A stretch of DNA of 61,090 nt from Aurantiochytrium sp. KH105. Lineage: Eukaryota > Sar > Bigyra > Thraustochytrida > Thraustochytriidae. This document shows, one piece after another, positions 1 through 9,709 of this stretch. The first letter of the stretch is position 1, and every line of letters begins with the position of its first letter. The notes beneath the pieces are model-generated. The model searched no databases and was not told the origin of the DNA. It saw only the letters and a program-made list of their open reading frames with translations. Both the position numbers and the translations under genes were made by a program. The DNA is taken from assembly GCA_003116975.1 (NCBI GenBank), contig BGKB01000259.1, positions 1-61,090 of the forward strand. The letters run 5' to 3'.

Positions 1-1009
1 TCTAAGATATCAGTAAGCGAGGCTTTTCCCCCCCGCTTTCACACCTTGGCGGAAACAAGTCCAATCAAGCAAATGCACTGCGTTGCACTTGTCCATTGGC
101 GGGCTGCTCGCTGCTGAGGGCCTCGTCCTCCTCCAACTTGAGAGCAGCCTGTTGCAGCCTGCTGATGTAGCTGCAGCTGCAGCCGGAAATGGAGGCAGAT
201 TAACCAAAATGACCAAAAGCACTTGAATCGAAACGTCCTTTTTATAGAAACGCGAGTGTGGCGTGCGCCGCCGCGCACACTCTGCTCGCTGCACACACAC
301 ACACGCCTCGCTCACTCACTCTAGCATTGCCATGTGTTAGTAAGAAGTGGGCCAAAGCCGCCTTGCATCTTCGATCCCATCATCGCTCGAGCACCCCGGC
401 CGTGTCGCGCGCCGCGCTGAGCCAAGCCAAGCCAAGCCCAGCCCAGCCAAGCCAAGCCCAGCCCGCGCCTCTCCTGCCAGCGCCGTCCGTCCCTCGTTCA
501 CTCACTCCTCCATCACCTCGCGCAGCCCGGCCCTGTGCGCTCGAACCAGATCCAGCGTCAGACATACATACATCCAGCCAGCCAGCCCGCCCGCCCGCTA
601 GCCAAGAGGGCGCGCGCCCGCGCCGCCGCTGCCTCGCGTTACCTTCCGCGCCGCGCCGCGCCTCGCCGCGCCGCGCCTCGCCTCGCTCGAGCCGCGCGGC
701 GGCGCGCAGAAGGGCTCCAAGTGCGCGCGGCATTGCGGCCGGCGTGCACGCGCTGCCTCCCGCTGCTGCACGCGCTGCTGCTGCTGCTTGTCGGGCCTGC
801 CTGCCTGCACGTGCCGCAGAGACGGAGAAAGGGGGAGAGAGAGAGACGAGCTCGGAAAGGGTGCACGGCAAACAGACATTGCGGCGACGCGGCGCTTCTG
901 CGCGGCGCGGGAGGCGAGAGGCGGCGCGCGGGGGCGAGGCGAGGCGGGCCGGCCGGCGGCGAGCGGCCGCGCGACCGTGCGTGCGTGCGTGCGCGCGGGC
1001 GAAGGAGCG
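1..1009. other. 5' flank of the OSCA-like gene
   Basis: No gene can be supported here. The first 250 bases are of mixed composition. From about 290 on the sequence is very rich in C and G, with a short CA run near 292-303, a GCCAA/GCCCA pentamer array at 421-464, and GTGC repeats at 978-992 just before the start codon. Long open frames occur on both strands, but they are a by-product of low stop-codon frequency in GC-rich DNA: they overlap one another, are rich in Arg, Ala, Pro and Ser, and show no recognisable domain. The stretch probably holds the promoter and 5' leader of the gene that starts at 1010. Confidence 0.6.
421..464. repeat. GCCAA/GCCCA pentamer repeat
   Basis: About nine tandem pentamers of the form GCCAA or GCCCA lie in the leader region of the downstream channel gene. 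This is an imperfect microsatellite with no coding meaning. Confidence 0.8.
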
Positions 1010-4000
1010 ATGTCGCGGAATGGAGATGAGGGTAATGGAGGCGGCGGCGGCGGCGGCGCGGGCGGGGACCACGAGGAGGATAACTCGGCGCGGCACTCGT
1101 GGCGGTGGAGCGTGGCGCGGGCGGAGGAGGTCGCCGTGGCGGAGGAGGTCGACGCGGAAGACGTGGACGGCGAGGCCGGCGGCGACAGCGCGGCGAGGAG
1201 GAGGAGGACCCTTCCTCGAAACGGGAGGCCCGCAGAAGAGGCCGGCGTGCGCACCTCGCTCGGCTTCGAGGCGTGGAAGCGGGAGAGCCTGGCAGCTGCC
1301 CTCGCAAGGTCCGGCATGCACGTGCCGGCCAGGGCCTCCAAAGCGCAGCTCGTGAACCTTGCGCGAGAACGATTTGACCCCGCGCGGAGAGCCTTGCCCT
1401 TGGACAGCGATGGCAACCGCGTCCGCTACACCTCACAGCAGTCGGGCGTCAAGTACGTCCAGGGCCCCATGGCCGCCAACACGGAACGCATCAGCAGCGT
1501 CCCACGCCAAGCCGAGCTCTACTTCTCCGACGAGGCCGCCGTCGTATCGACCGAGGGGAGTATTCATCGCGCCCCGCCAGCTAATTTTCGCACGATGCGC
1601 AGCCTCAGCGAGGGCGAATTTGCCGCAGAACTCCAAGAGATCGAAGACGAGCTCGACATCGAGGACATGGACGAAGAGGAGGAGGGCGAGGCTCAGGAGA
1701 CGCTCGAAAACAGAATGCGCCTCGAGTTCTCCAAACCCTCGCAGCGCAGGGCCAAGGCCTTTGCAGACCTCCACCACCCACGAAACCGCGAGGGCAAGCC
1801 CTACCCCGTCTGTGGGACGCACACCGGTCACCACTGCCCGGATCTCGGCTCCATTGGCAACATCATCTTTTGCAGCTCCAAGCCCGAATCAGAGCTTGCC
1901 CGCTACGGCGCCGGCATCAGCCTCTACTTTAAATGGCTCAAGTGGCTCACGTGGATGTTTCTCTTTCTCAGCATTCTGGCCTTTCCCCAAATCTACCTCA
2001 ACTGTGCCGCCTTCTCCGGCTCTGTCAACTACGGCATTGGCGCCCTGGAGGCGACCATGCTCTCCAGCATGGCCAGCGCCGATCTCAACCAGACGCTCAT
2101 CCTCACGGACGAGCAGCTCTCCAACGTCGGCATCAACATCTTTCGCCCCTTTGTCAACTGCGACGAGGACTGCGCCGTGAACCGCGAAAATCTCGGATAC
2201 CTGTACATGGGTCTCAATTTTGCAATTGTTGGTGTCTTTGTCATTGGCGTGGGCTACCTCTCTCTCTTCGAGGCTCGCGAGCAGCCATCCATATCGCGCA
2301 AGACGCTCACCGTCGATGAGTATACCGTGCAGGTTGTTCGCACACCCGATAATGCCTCTGAGGAGGCTCTCAAGCAATACTTTGCGGAAATCACCGGGGA
2401 ACCCGTGCACGAGGTCATCGTTGCGCACAACAGTGGCAAGCTCATCAGTCTCTACGTCAAGCGCGGCCGCATCATCCACAAACTCTGGAAGGCTGCCTCC
2501 AAGGTGTATGGCGTGCGTGAAAAGTTCACCAAGGCCGAGGCGCAGGCCATGGAAGCCGCCGTTGTTGAACACCGTCGCATCATTGAAGAAGATCTCGAAC
2601 TTGGGTCTCGCTCCTCGTTGCGCCATTCCGTGAGTCGTAGTGTCGGAACCTCAAATCTCCCCGTGAGCCCGATTCGACGCTCCGAGTCCGTCGAGTCCTT
2701 TGGCGTGCACAGTATTGAACCCGAGGACCTCCTTTCCTTTGTGCGTGTGCGCAAGGCTTTTGCAAAGCGTGTGGAGAATCTCGGTCTCATTCAAAGCGAG
2801 CTGCGCCGTGCAGTGGCGCAGTACGACAAGCTGTATGCTGACTTTGAAGAGATCAACATCGAGCTGCAGCACATGGATGCCGGTGATCGCTCCGTGTCCG
2901 CCTTTGTCACCTTTGAAACGCAAGTTGGCTTCCTGCGCTGCCTCGACCTGGCCGAGACGAGCCGTCGCAGCAGTCGCAAGTCCGGCAAAAAGCTTATCTT
3001 TGACGATAAGCCCGTGCGCGTCCGGCCGGCACCCCCGCCCTCGACCATCATTTGGGAGCACTTTGACTTTGATTGGTGGCAGCGCTTTCGCCGCCGTTGC
3101 ATGTCGACCATGATCATTGGCGGCGTCCTCGCCGTCTCCATCATCACCACCTATGTCTTTTCTGTCGTGCGCGAAGTGGTGAGAACCGAGCTCACCAAAA
3201 CGGAGTGCATCATCCCTGCCAATTTTACCTCGGTGGACGACCTTGCGCAGTCCATTATTGAGGGTGACTATCCAACGTTTTACGACTTGGAAGACCTGAT
3301 TACTTCACTTCTCGAGTGCACCTGCGGGCTTTCGACCTTTTCCGAGGTCGGGTCCGCCGCGCTCGATCCTGATGATCCCTGCTATGCATTCTGGAGCGAC
3401 AAGGTCCCACTCTTTGGCTACACCTTTATGCTTTCCATCGTCATTGCTGTGACCAACTTTTCCATCCGCGCGGTCATGGCCAAACTCATCACCTTCGAGA
3501 AGCATCACTCTCTCATTGGCATGCAGCTCTCGCTCTCTCGTCGTGTCTTGGTCACACTCATTTTCAACACGGGCCTCATTCTCTTTCTCATCAACGAGGA
3601 CTACAGTCTCATTGGCCTCGGCGCCATCAACGAGATCTCTCGCCTTTCCGGCTACAGGGACTTTACGATGGAATGGTATGCCGACGTCGGTCTGCAAATC
3701 ATCTTCATCATGCTCATTAACGTCTTTGCTCCCCAGGCCTTCATTTATCTCGAATATGCCTTTGCTTTGTTCTTTAAGCGTAACGTGCGTTGCCGAAAGC
3801 CCACGTCCCAGCGCGAGCTCAACGAGTGGAACACGGGGCCGACCTTTTTGCTGCACTATCGGATCGCGCAGAATCTCATGACCGTCTTCGTGACCTTTCT
3901 CTACGGACCGGGTATGCCCGTTCTCTATCCGCTGGCTGCCCTGGCATTTCTTGTTTACTACTGGACTGACAAGTACTTTCTTTTGCGCTACTACCGTACG

Positions 4001-4579
4001 CCCCCGCGTTACGACAGCCGCATCTGGACCAAGTTCACTACGAATGCAATGCTCATTGCCGTCATTCCCAACGCCGCCTTTGCAGTTTGGATGTACTCCA
4101 CGCCGGGCATTTTCTGGTTTCCCTCGGAGGACTCCAGCGAGAGCTTGAGCCCCTTTGGCAACGCAGTCAACTTTTTGTTTGGCTCGGCTCCCAAGGATGG
4201 GTCATTTGCGCAGTCCATCAACCAGCGCATCACCTTGCCTTTCATTGCACCTATCGTCGCCTTCTTTCTCATTTACTCGTTCTTTGTACTTCTGCTTCGA
4301 GTCTCGAAGAGGTTCCGCCAAGGCGTCGTCTTCGTTCTCAATCTTCTTTCCTGTGGTTTTATCAGTAAGAATCGCGTCAAACGCGTCAACCTGCACCCTC
4401 CCATCAGCTACGCCAAGCGCCGGGGCATTGTCAGCGGTTTGCCTTCCTACTCCATCCTTCGCAACCCCATTTACGCCAATGCGTTTGGCATTGATGAAAA
4501 TTATGCAAAGGACCACACCAACGTCAGCTCCATGAAGGACATTACTGCAAACCAGCTTCCCACGTTGCCCGTCATTTAG
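1010..4579 (+). CDS. OSCA/CSC1/TMEM63-like mechanosensitive channel
   Basis: The 1,189-residue protein is a polytopic membrane protein of the OSCA/CSC1 (DUF221) type, a family of calcium-permeable channels gated by osmotic or membrane tension. The N-terminal 300 residues are acidic and cytosolic, with a SAP-like helix-turn-helix at about 85-124. Hydrophobic segments follow near 303-333 and 396-420. Next is a long cytosolic insert with an RRM-like fold (about 437-500 and 630-680) that ends in the family signature PSTIIWEHFDF at about 676. Further membrane segments follow between about 698 and 1098, including the pore-region motif TFLYGPGMPVLYP. The start is the ATG at 1010; the frame stays open further upstream but without ATG and in low-complexity leader sequence. 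The overall order matches protist CSC1-like proteins. The family call is firm; ion selectivity and location cannot be read from sequence. Anoctamin/TMC relatives share the fold and are the main alternative. Confidence 0.85.
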   Translation: MSRNGDEGNGGGGGGGAGGDHEEDNSARHSWRWSVARAEEVAVAEEVDAEDVDGEAGGDSAARRRRTLPRNGRPAEEAGVRTSLGFEAWKRESLAAALARSGMHVPARASKAQLVNLARERFDPARRALPLDSDGNRVRYTSQQSGVKYVQGPMAANTERISSVPRQAELYFSDEAAVVSTEGSIHRAPPANFRTMRSLSEGEFAAELQEIEDELDIEDMDEEEEGEAQETLENRMRLEFSKPSQRRAKAFADLHHPRNREGKPYPVCGTHTGHHCPDLGSIGNIIFCSSKPESELARYGAGISLYFKWLKWLTWMFLFLSILAFPQIYLNCAAFSGSVNYGIGALEATMLSSMASADLNQTLILTDEQLSNVGINIFRPFVNCDEDCAVNRENLGYLYMGLNFAIVGVFVIGVGYLSLFEAREQPSISRKTLTVDEYTVQVVRTPDNASEEALKQYFAEITGEPVHEVIVAHNSGKLISLYVKRGRIIHKLWKAASKVYGVREKFTKAEAQAMEAAVVEHRRIIEEDLELGSRSSLRHSVSRSVGTSNLPVSPIRRSESVESFGVHSIEPEDLLSFVRVRKAFAKRVENLGLIQSELRRAVAQYDKLYADFEEINIELQHMDAGDRSVSAFVTFETQVGFLRCLDLAETSRRSSRKSGKKLIFDDKPVRVRPAPPPSTIIWEHFDFDWWQRFRRRCMSTMIIGGVLAVSIITTYVFSVVREVVRTELTKTECIIPANFTSVDDLAQSIIEGDYPTFYDLEDLITSLLECTCGLSTFSEVGSAALDPDDPCYAFWSDKVPLFGYTFMLSIVIAVTNFSIRAVMAKLITFEKHHSLIGMQLSLSRRVLVTLIFNTGLILFLINEDYSLIGLGAINEISRLSGYRDFTMEWYADVGLQIIFIMLINVFAPQAFIYLEYAFALFFKRNVRCRKPTSQRELNEWNTGPTFLLHYRIAQNLMTVFVTFLYGPGMPVLYPLAALAFLVYYWTDKYFLLRYYRTPPRYDSRIWTKFTTNAMLIAVIPNAAFAVWMYSTPGIFWFPSEDSSESLSPFGNAVNFLFGSAPKDGSFAQSINQRITLPFIAPIVAFFLIYSFFVLLLRVSKRFRQGVVFVLNLLSCGFISKNRVKRVNLHPPISYAKRRGIVSGLPSYSILRNPIYANAFGIDENYAKDHTNVSSMKDITANQLPTLPVI

Positions 4580-5421
4580 GATGCCGTAACGCGCTTATGA
4601 TAATTTTCTTTTGTGTTTCATGCCAGCCATTTTTGGTCTCTTTGTTCTTGAACAATCACTCGCCGACGAGTCGGAAGCCAACATTCCAAAGCTTTGCCCT
4701 TCACGGACGCGAAGACGCGAAGACAATTTCTGCTCTCCTGATTGAATAACACAAAGTAGTCCAGCATGTCGATGGCAGAGAATGTGAGAGCGCACGAAAG
4801 ACTGCTATATTTTTCTTTCTACGTTCGTTGTATATTTTCCTCGCTCGAATCGCTCCAAGTGTTGACAAATCTTAGCATTCCGCCATTCATTTTCTGAAAT
4901 CTTTGTTTTACAAAGGATCCATCCTCATTTGCAAACGAGCGTTCCTTGGCCTCATTGGAGGTCTGTTTTATTTTTCCTCGCAAAGTAACGAAGAAGCGCT
5001 TCTTGTTCTTTCTTGCTTGCCCTCCCTCAAAGTGAAGAGAAATGAAGAGACGGCGCTCGATCGGAAGTCGGCAATGCAAGTGAATAATGTTGGCTACAAA
5101 TGAAGAATACCACGAAGTGCCCCCAAAGGCCAAGCAAGCAAGCAAGCAAGCAAGCAAAGGCAAACAGTACACATTAAGACCTTGCTGGCTCTGCGACCGC
5201 TGGTGCTCCCAGCGCGACGTCGCAGCATCCGCGTTTGCTGCGTCGCGGTCGCCTGCGCCGCCTTGTGCTGCTCGGTGAGCGGCGTCTTCCACAGCCGGCT
5301 GACTCTACGACTTACAGTCAAGATCGTAGAGTCTGACGGCAACGACGACGACGACGACGAGGAGGACGAGGACGACGAGGACGACGAAGAAGAGGAAAGG
5401 AAAGAAGAAAAGAGCGCAGAT
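4580..5421. other. Intergenic region with CAAG and GAC repeats
   Basis: This is the 3' flank of the channel gene followed by the promoter and leader of the PH/RhoGAP-like gene. It contains a CAAG tetramer array at 5131-5158 and an imperfect GAC/GAG array at 5344-5395. The second array would read as Asp/Glu in the frame of the following exon, but no ATG lies upstream in that frame, so it is taken as leader. No other gene is supported. Confidence 0.6.
5131..5158. repeat. CAAG tetranucleotide microsatellite
   Basis: Roughly seven CAAG units in tandem in an intergenic spacer. Confidence 0.85.
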
Positions 5422-8387
5422 ATGCAGAGCGACGCAAGAGGTTCCCGGACTTGGCTTGTTGCCCAGTCTTCGGATGCTCTCTCAGTGACAGCCTTCAAGC
5501 AGTCGCTTCTTGCCGCTCGTGGACTTAGAGTCCCATTCACAAAGTAGGTTCGCGCGCAGCTCCAGCGGCTCGCGTATTACGAGACCGCAGAGAACGCAAA
5601 CTTCCTGCTTCACTGCTCGAAATGAGAAACATGACGAACTAACAAGCCAGACCGGCTGCTACCTTTGCGTTACCCAGAGGCTTGCGTAAAAAAACAAACG
5701 CAAAGAGGCAATGGATCGAGGCTGGCGTCAGTGCTGACGGCTTGTGTCTGCTACGGTTTTATAGGAATGAGCACGACGCAAAGCATGTTGGTGAGTTCAA
5801 CGTAATGGGCCAAGAAATCTGGATTGAGGGATTCGAGGACGCCAAGCTCGACCCCGTTTATCCTTATTGCATTTCACTTGAAGGCACACATCTGAAGCGA
5901 AAGGATTACAAGGAAGTCGGTGCGCCTCTCATTCTCTTTACCTCGACACATCGTGAACAGAGAATTATGATCAATGCCCTAATGGCGCTCGTTGCCTCAT
6001 CGCTCTCAAGCGGTCTCTGCAAGTTTACCGCGCAGGTGCGTGATACATTCCCCGCTCGCTTAAGAAGCGCTTCCAGCGCGACGGATCCGGACGTTCGATC
6101 CGTTCGCAGCGACCAGAGCGGGTCTTCGATGGGATCGTTGCGCAAACGTCTTCAAATTCGTAGTGCGCTCCCAACCTTTGGTCGTCGAAAACGCAGCTCT
6201 GCAACAGCAGCTGCTGCTGTCGCATCCAAAGGTGACACTGCCAGCGTGGGCTCGTACGAGCTGAATCGTCACACGAGCGTCCCTAGCAATCCATCACGGT
6301 CGCGCTCGCCATCGTACAGCGTTGTGGACGTAATGGAGGATGGCGCTCGCCAGAACCCGGGACCACGTGAAACGGAATATCTGCGAACGGCTGTCCAATG
6401 CTGTCGCTTTCTCTTTGACTGTAGAGGTCTCGCCATGGAAGAGCTATTCTGCCCTCTTGAAGGAAATGCCAAGGATCAGGCAGAAGAACTCAAAATTCAG
6501 TTTTCTGGTCAAGGCCGGCGCCCGAGTCTCCGCGGTTGTACAATAAACGTCGTCTCTGATCTTTTCACATGGGCGCTAAGCAGGCTCGATCCAGGACTTT
6601 TGCCCGACAATGTTTTCTATCGCTATCAAATCGCAATTGACAAACTCACAAGTCTCGATTTGGATAAGGCCCATTCTCATGCAACAGCACAAGCTGCCGC
6701 GCGAATCGTTGCATCTCTCTCAATCGAACGTGCATACGTGCTGCGAGACGTTGTCGCGCTCTATGGTTCTGTGGCGAGGACAGAAGCAGACCGAGCACGC
6801 TTCTGTCGTCTCATCGCTGGTCTCGTTGTGAATTCTCTCCGGGCATATGTGCGAAGTACCCCAGACGCCCCGTATGGAGCTCTTGAACCAGGTTACATCG
6901 AGTCTTTCCGCATTTTGATCGATACTCTTGAGTCCAAGCTTATCGGTGAGCCCATATTTGAAAAGTCTTTGTCAGGGTATTCCGCGGTGGAGCGCGTGGA
7001 GCGGCTGTGCAGCGATCTCCCGACGAGTTGGGCTCTACCCGCCACCGAGAAATCCTTTTCTGCAGCAAACGATCAAGATTTCGAAATTCAAGATGGCTCC
7101 ACGTCTGATCCTCTGGCCGATGGCAAGCTCAAAGGACTTGCAGACGCCTTGCCCGCCCGATGGAATGAGGACTTCGACGAGCCGTCCACGGACACAAAAA
7201 AAGACGATAGCGTGGCGAGCGACGTGCGATCTCGCACCGATGACGAGGAGACCAAGACCACCGGAACTCACGACGCCATGAAGCAGCAGAGCGGGCAGCC
7301 AGATTCTGAGCATGGGGCGTCCAGCATGTCCGATATCGCCACCGCGTTAGACATGGAACCTCCGGAAGAGCTTGAGATCTCGCAAGCGGCAGGCAAGCTT
7401 CCTTCAAAGCAGGACAGCGAAGCACGTCAACGTGTGCGGTTACCTCGTGGCGAACTGCCCGATCCTCTTGCTAACGCCGTCACAGAGATCAAGCAGCTTC
7501 AACATACGGAATCCCTGGCGTTGGCTCAGTTTGGTGGACCCGGAGCAGTCCCCGAAACAGTCGAACGTGAGAGTTTCGATGCGTCGGCAGAAGACGATAA
7601 GCGAACGAAGAACATCAAGCGGATCATCAAGTGGTACAAGTCTCGTCTTGCGCTCGCGCCAGATGCGCAGAATGCGGACCTTTGGCAGCAGGAAATTCGC
7701 GCGCTGGAAGAAGAATTGAACCTTTTGGAGCAAGGCAAAGATCCTCATTGCAGCATGACCACAACGGACGCCTCATCCGAGGTTGTCAAGCATGTTTCTG
7801 CATTGTGGCAACGTTGCAAGGAAAGCACCGCGGACGCGCTTATTCGGAGGCGGAGTGACCCTCTACGAAGAGGGCCCGGCGTCGCTTTTGACGAACAAGG
7901 CAAGATGGAAGCAGACGTATATTTGTCTCGGCCCATGGCTGCGCTCGATGATTCGGACGAGCTGTTACAGAAAGTATACCTGGACTCGGCTGCACTCCAG
8001 CAACATTATAAATCAAAGTCGCCGTCGACTGTCGATTCTTTGCTCATGGATATGCTCGAGGAGTTGACACAATTGCGGCTCGAGGTCAATGAGTACCAGC
8101 GCGGGGTCGTACAACGCACAGAGGAAAAAGCTCGCGAGTTTGAAGCCCGTTTCCACCGCGATGCCGCGAAGAAGGGCACGGCCATCCGCCAACAGACTCG
8201 CTCACCATTTGTCCCCGGGGACAAGAAGCCAAACAAAGATGAAGCACGACCCGTTGCATCTCGCGCACAAGACCAACAACTGCCATCAACGCCGCCGACG
8301 CCGCCGCAGCAGCAGCAGCAGCAAGCTGGCACTTCTATTTGGTCACGCTTCATCAATAGTGGGGCTCCATCTCCACCATCAATGTGA
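5422..8387 (+). CDS. PH and RhoGAP-like domain protein (spliced)
   Basis: The coding sequence is read as join(5422..5543, 5678..8387), 943 residues. The junction keeps frame (a codon split 2+1 gives Lys) and restores the start of a pleckstrin-homology-like domain: basic loop TKGLRKKTNAKRQW, then GLCLLRFY, ending near residue 115 in a hydrophobic helix. PH domains bind phosphoinositides or proteins. Residues about 276-447 resemble a divergent RhoGAP fold: a CRGLAMEELF segment at the usual position of the arginine-finger loop, a hydrophobic helix with LLPDNVFYRYQ, and a helical bundle. This suggests a regulator of Rho-family GTPases, but catalytic activity is uncertain because the loop is not canonical. 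The C-terminal half is low in complexity with short coiled-coil segments (near 640-690 and 790-835) and ends in a proline/glutamine-rich tail. The ATG at 5422 is the first in frame. Confidence is good for the gene and splice, moderate for the domains. Confidence 0.7.
5544..5677 (+). other. Intron of the PH/RhoGAP-like gene
   Basis: 134 nt, donor GTAGGT, acceptor TTACCCAG, branch-site match AACTAAC at 5637-5643, about 34 nt before the acceptor. Without splicing the upstream frame meets a stop at 5545-5547, one base inside the intron. Confidence 0.75.
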
Positions 8388-8676
8388 TTCTAACATTAAG
8401 GCAAATGAAAAAGATCCGTTAACGAAATCACTTCTCAGCTCAGTCTCAGTAGTAGAGTGTACATGACTTGCTTGATTCTGTATTGATCAATGAACGAAGG
8501 AACGAATGAATGAATGAACATGCCCACCCCACGGCACCATCTCACCAGTCTGCAATCTATATGGTCATGTTTGCCCCTGGTTGATCCGATCCGTCTGGCT
8601 CTGCCTTGCAAGAACTCCCCATCGCTTGACCCTTCCGGTTTCTACGTAGTAATCGTAGTAACAAGTTGAATTCTCC

Positions 8677-9567
8677 ATGACAGAGGAAGCGAAAGTCCCA
8701 CGTCTTGCGAAGAGTCGTGACCAACGAGCTCATGTAGCGGATCACACAGGAAATGGAGCTGGCCCGGCAAGCGAGAGCACGGAGGGCTCACTAAAACGCC
8801 ATCACCTGCAGCAGCTTCGGCGTAGGTCTTCCCGGAAAGATCAGCTTTCGGCGAGAAGACGGAAGAGCAGTCGGGCCAGTAGCAGCGCACGGGAAGAAAG
8901 TCTGGAGCAACGAATTCTGCCAGGATTTCGCAAAGTGCTGCCAAACTACGCGACAGATGCCTCACTCTGGGACAAGAGTCATGAGGATGAAATTGAATTT
9001 GACAAGGTTGACGCGTGCCATCCTTCGTATTGCTCGGCGGATGTGCTGAAAGATATACTTGGGAGCTTCATTCAGGTTCATCATCGCGTGTTAGAGCTCG
9101 GCTGCGGACTGACCCCTCTGTCACCTCTTATCAAGACAAGTGTCGGCGCGCATCACGTGCTTTGCACAGATGCAAGCGCCTTTGCAATTCACATACTCGG
9201 TCAAAAGTTTGGCAAGCTTAATCCGCCTGTGCACTTTGCGCGTCTCGATGTGCGTGTGCTAAAGGAGAGCCTAGAGGCGCTGCCAGCTCCTGACGGATTC
9301 GAAGACCACGCGCCGCCCTTTGACGCCATTGTGTCCAAAGGTCTGGTGGATTGCATTTGCACAATGGGTCAGAGCGTGCATGAATTGAAGCGCTTTTTCC
9401 GACGGGTGCGGGCAATCCTTCGGACGGGTGGAACATATCTCTTTGTCACGAATGTGAGCTCTCGACTTCGAACAGATCACCTTGACCTGTCCCAATGGAC
9501 CTTTGAATCCCATAGCGTCGAGACCAGCGAGCAACACGTCCATGCCGTGGTCTGCACTGCAATTTGA
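8677..9567 (+). CDS. METTL13/EEF1AKMT4-type SAM methyltransferase
   Basis: 296 residues. A basic, poorly ordered N-terminus of about 85 residues precedes a class I methyltransferase fold. Motif I is LELGCG at about 139-144, followed by an acidic residue after strand 2 (LCTDAS) that would bind the ribose of SAM. The post-motif is FDAIVSKGLVDCI, the form typical of the METTL13/EEF1AKMT4/EFM group that methylates eEF1A or other proteins on lysine or the N-terminus. The stretch SYCSADVL before motif I also fits that group. The start ATG at 8677 lies 290 bp after the previous gene on the same strand, with separate transcription likely. The next gene is convergent, 142 bp away. The substrate cannot be told from sequence; a small-molecule methyltransferase is the alternative. 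Confidence 0.75.
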   Translation: MTEEAKVPRLAKSRDQRAHVADHTGNGAGPASESTEGSLKRHHLQQLRRRSSRKDQLSARRRKSSRASSSAREESLEQRILPGFRKVLPNYATDASLWDKSHEDEIEFDKVDACHPSYCSADVLKDILGSFIQVHHRVLELGCGLTPLSPLIKTSVGAHHVLCTDASAFAIHILGQKFGKLNPPVHFARLDVRVLKESLEALPAPDGFEDHAPPFDAIVSKGLVDCICTMGQSVHELKRFFRRVRAILRTGGTYLFVTNVSSRLRTDHLDLSQWTFESHSVETSEQHVHAVVCTAI

Positions 9568-9709
9568 ACAAGAAAGAAGAAAGGAGGGGTGGTGTCAGAA
9601 CAAAAGGAGCATTGCATGCAATAAGTACAAAAACGTGAAGAGCCATTTCCTTTTGAGCCCTGCCAGGCTTACCAGACCAAGAACCAAACGTGGCAAAAAC
9701 AGCACGGTT

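Noticed and set aside
258..1355. Long frames on both strands in the leader of the channel gene
   Set aside because: They overlap each other in several frames, consist of Arg/Ala/Pro/Ser-rich low complexity and arise from scarce stop codons in GC-rich DNA.
5182..5421. Extension of the PH protein N-terminus through the acidic GAC repeat
   Set aside because: No ATG exists in that frame before 5422, and the repeat is a microsatellite-like leader element.
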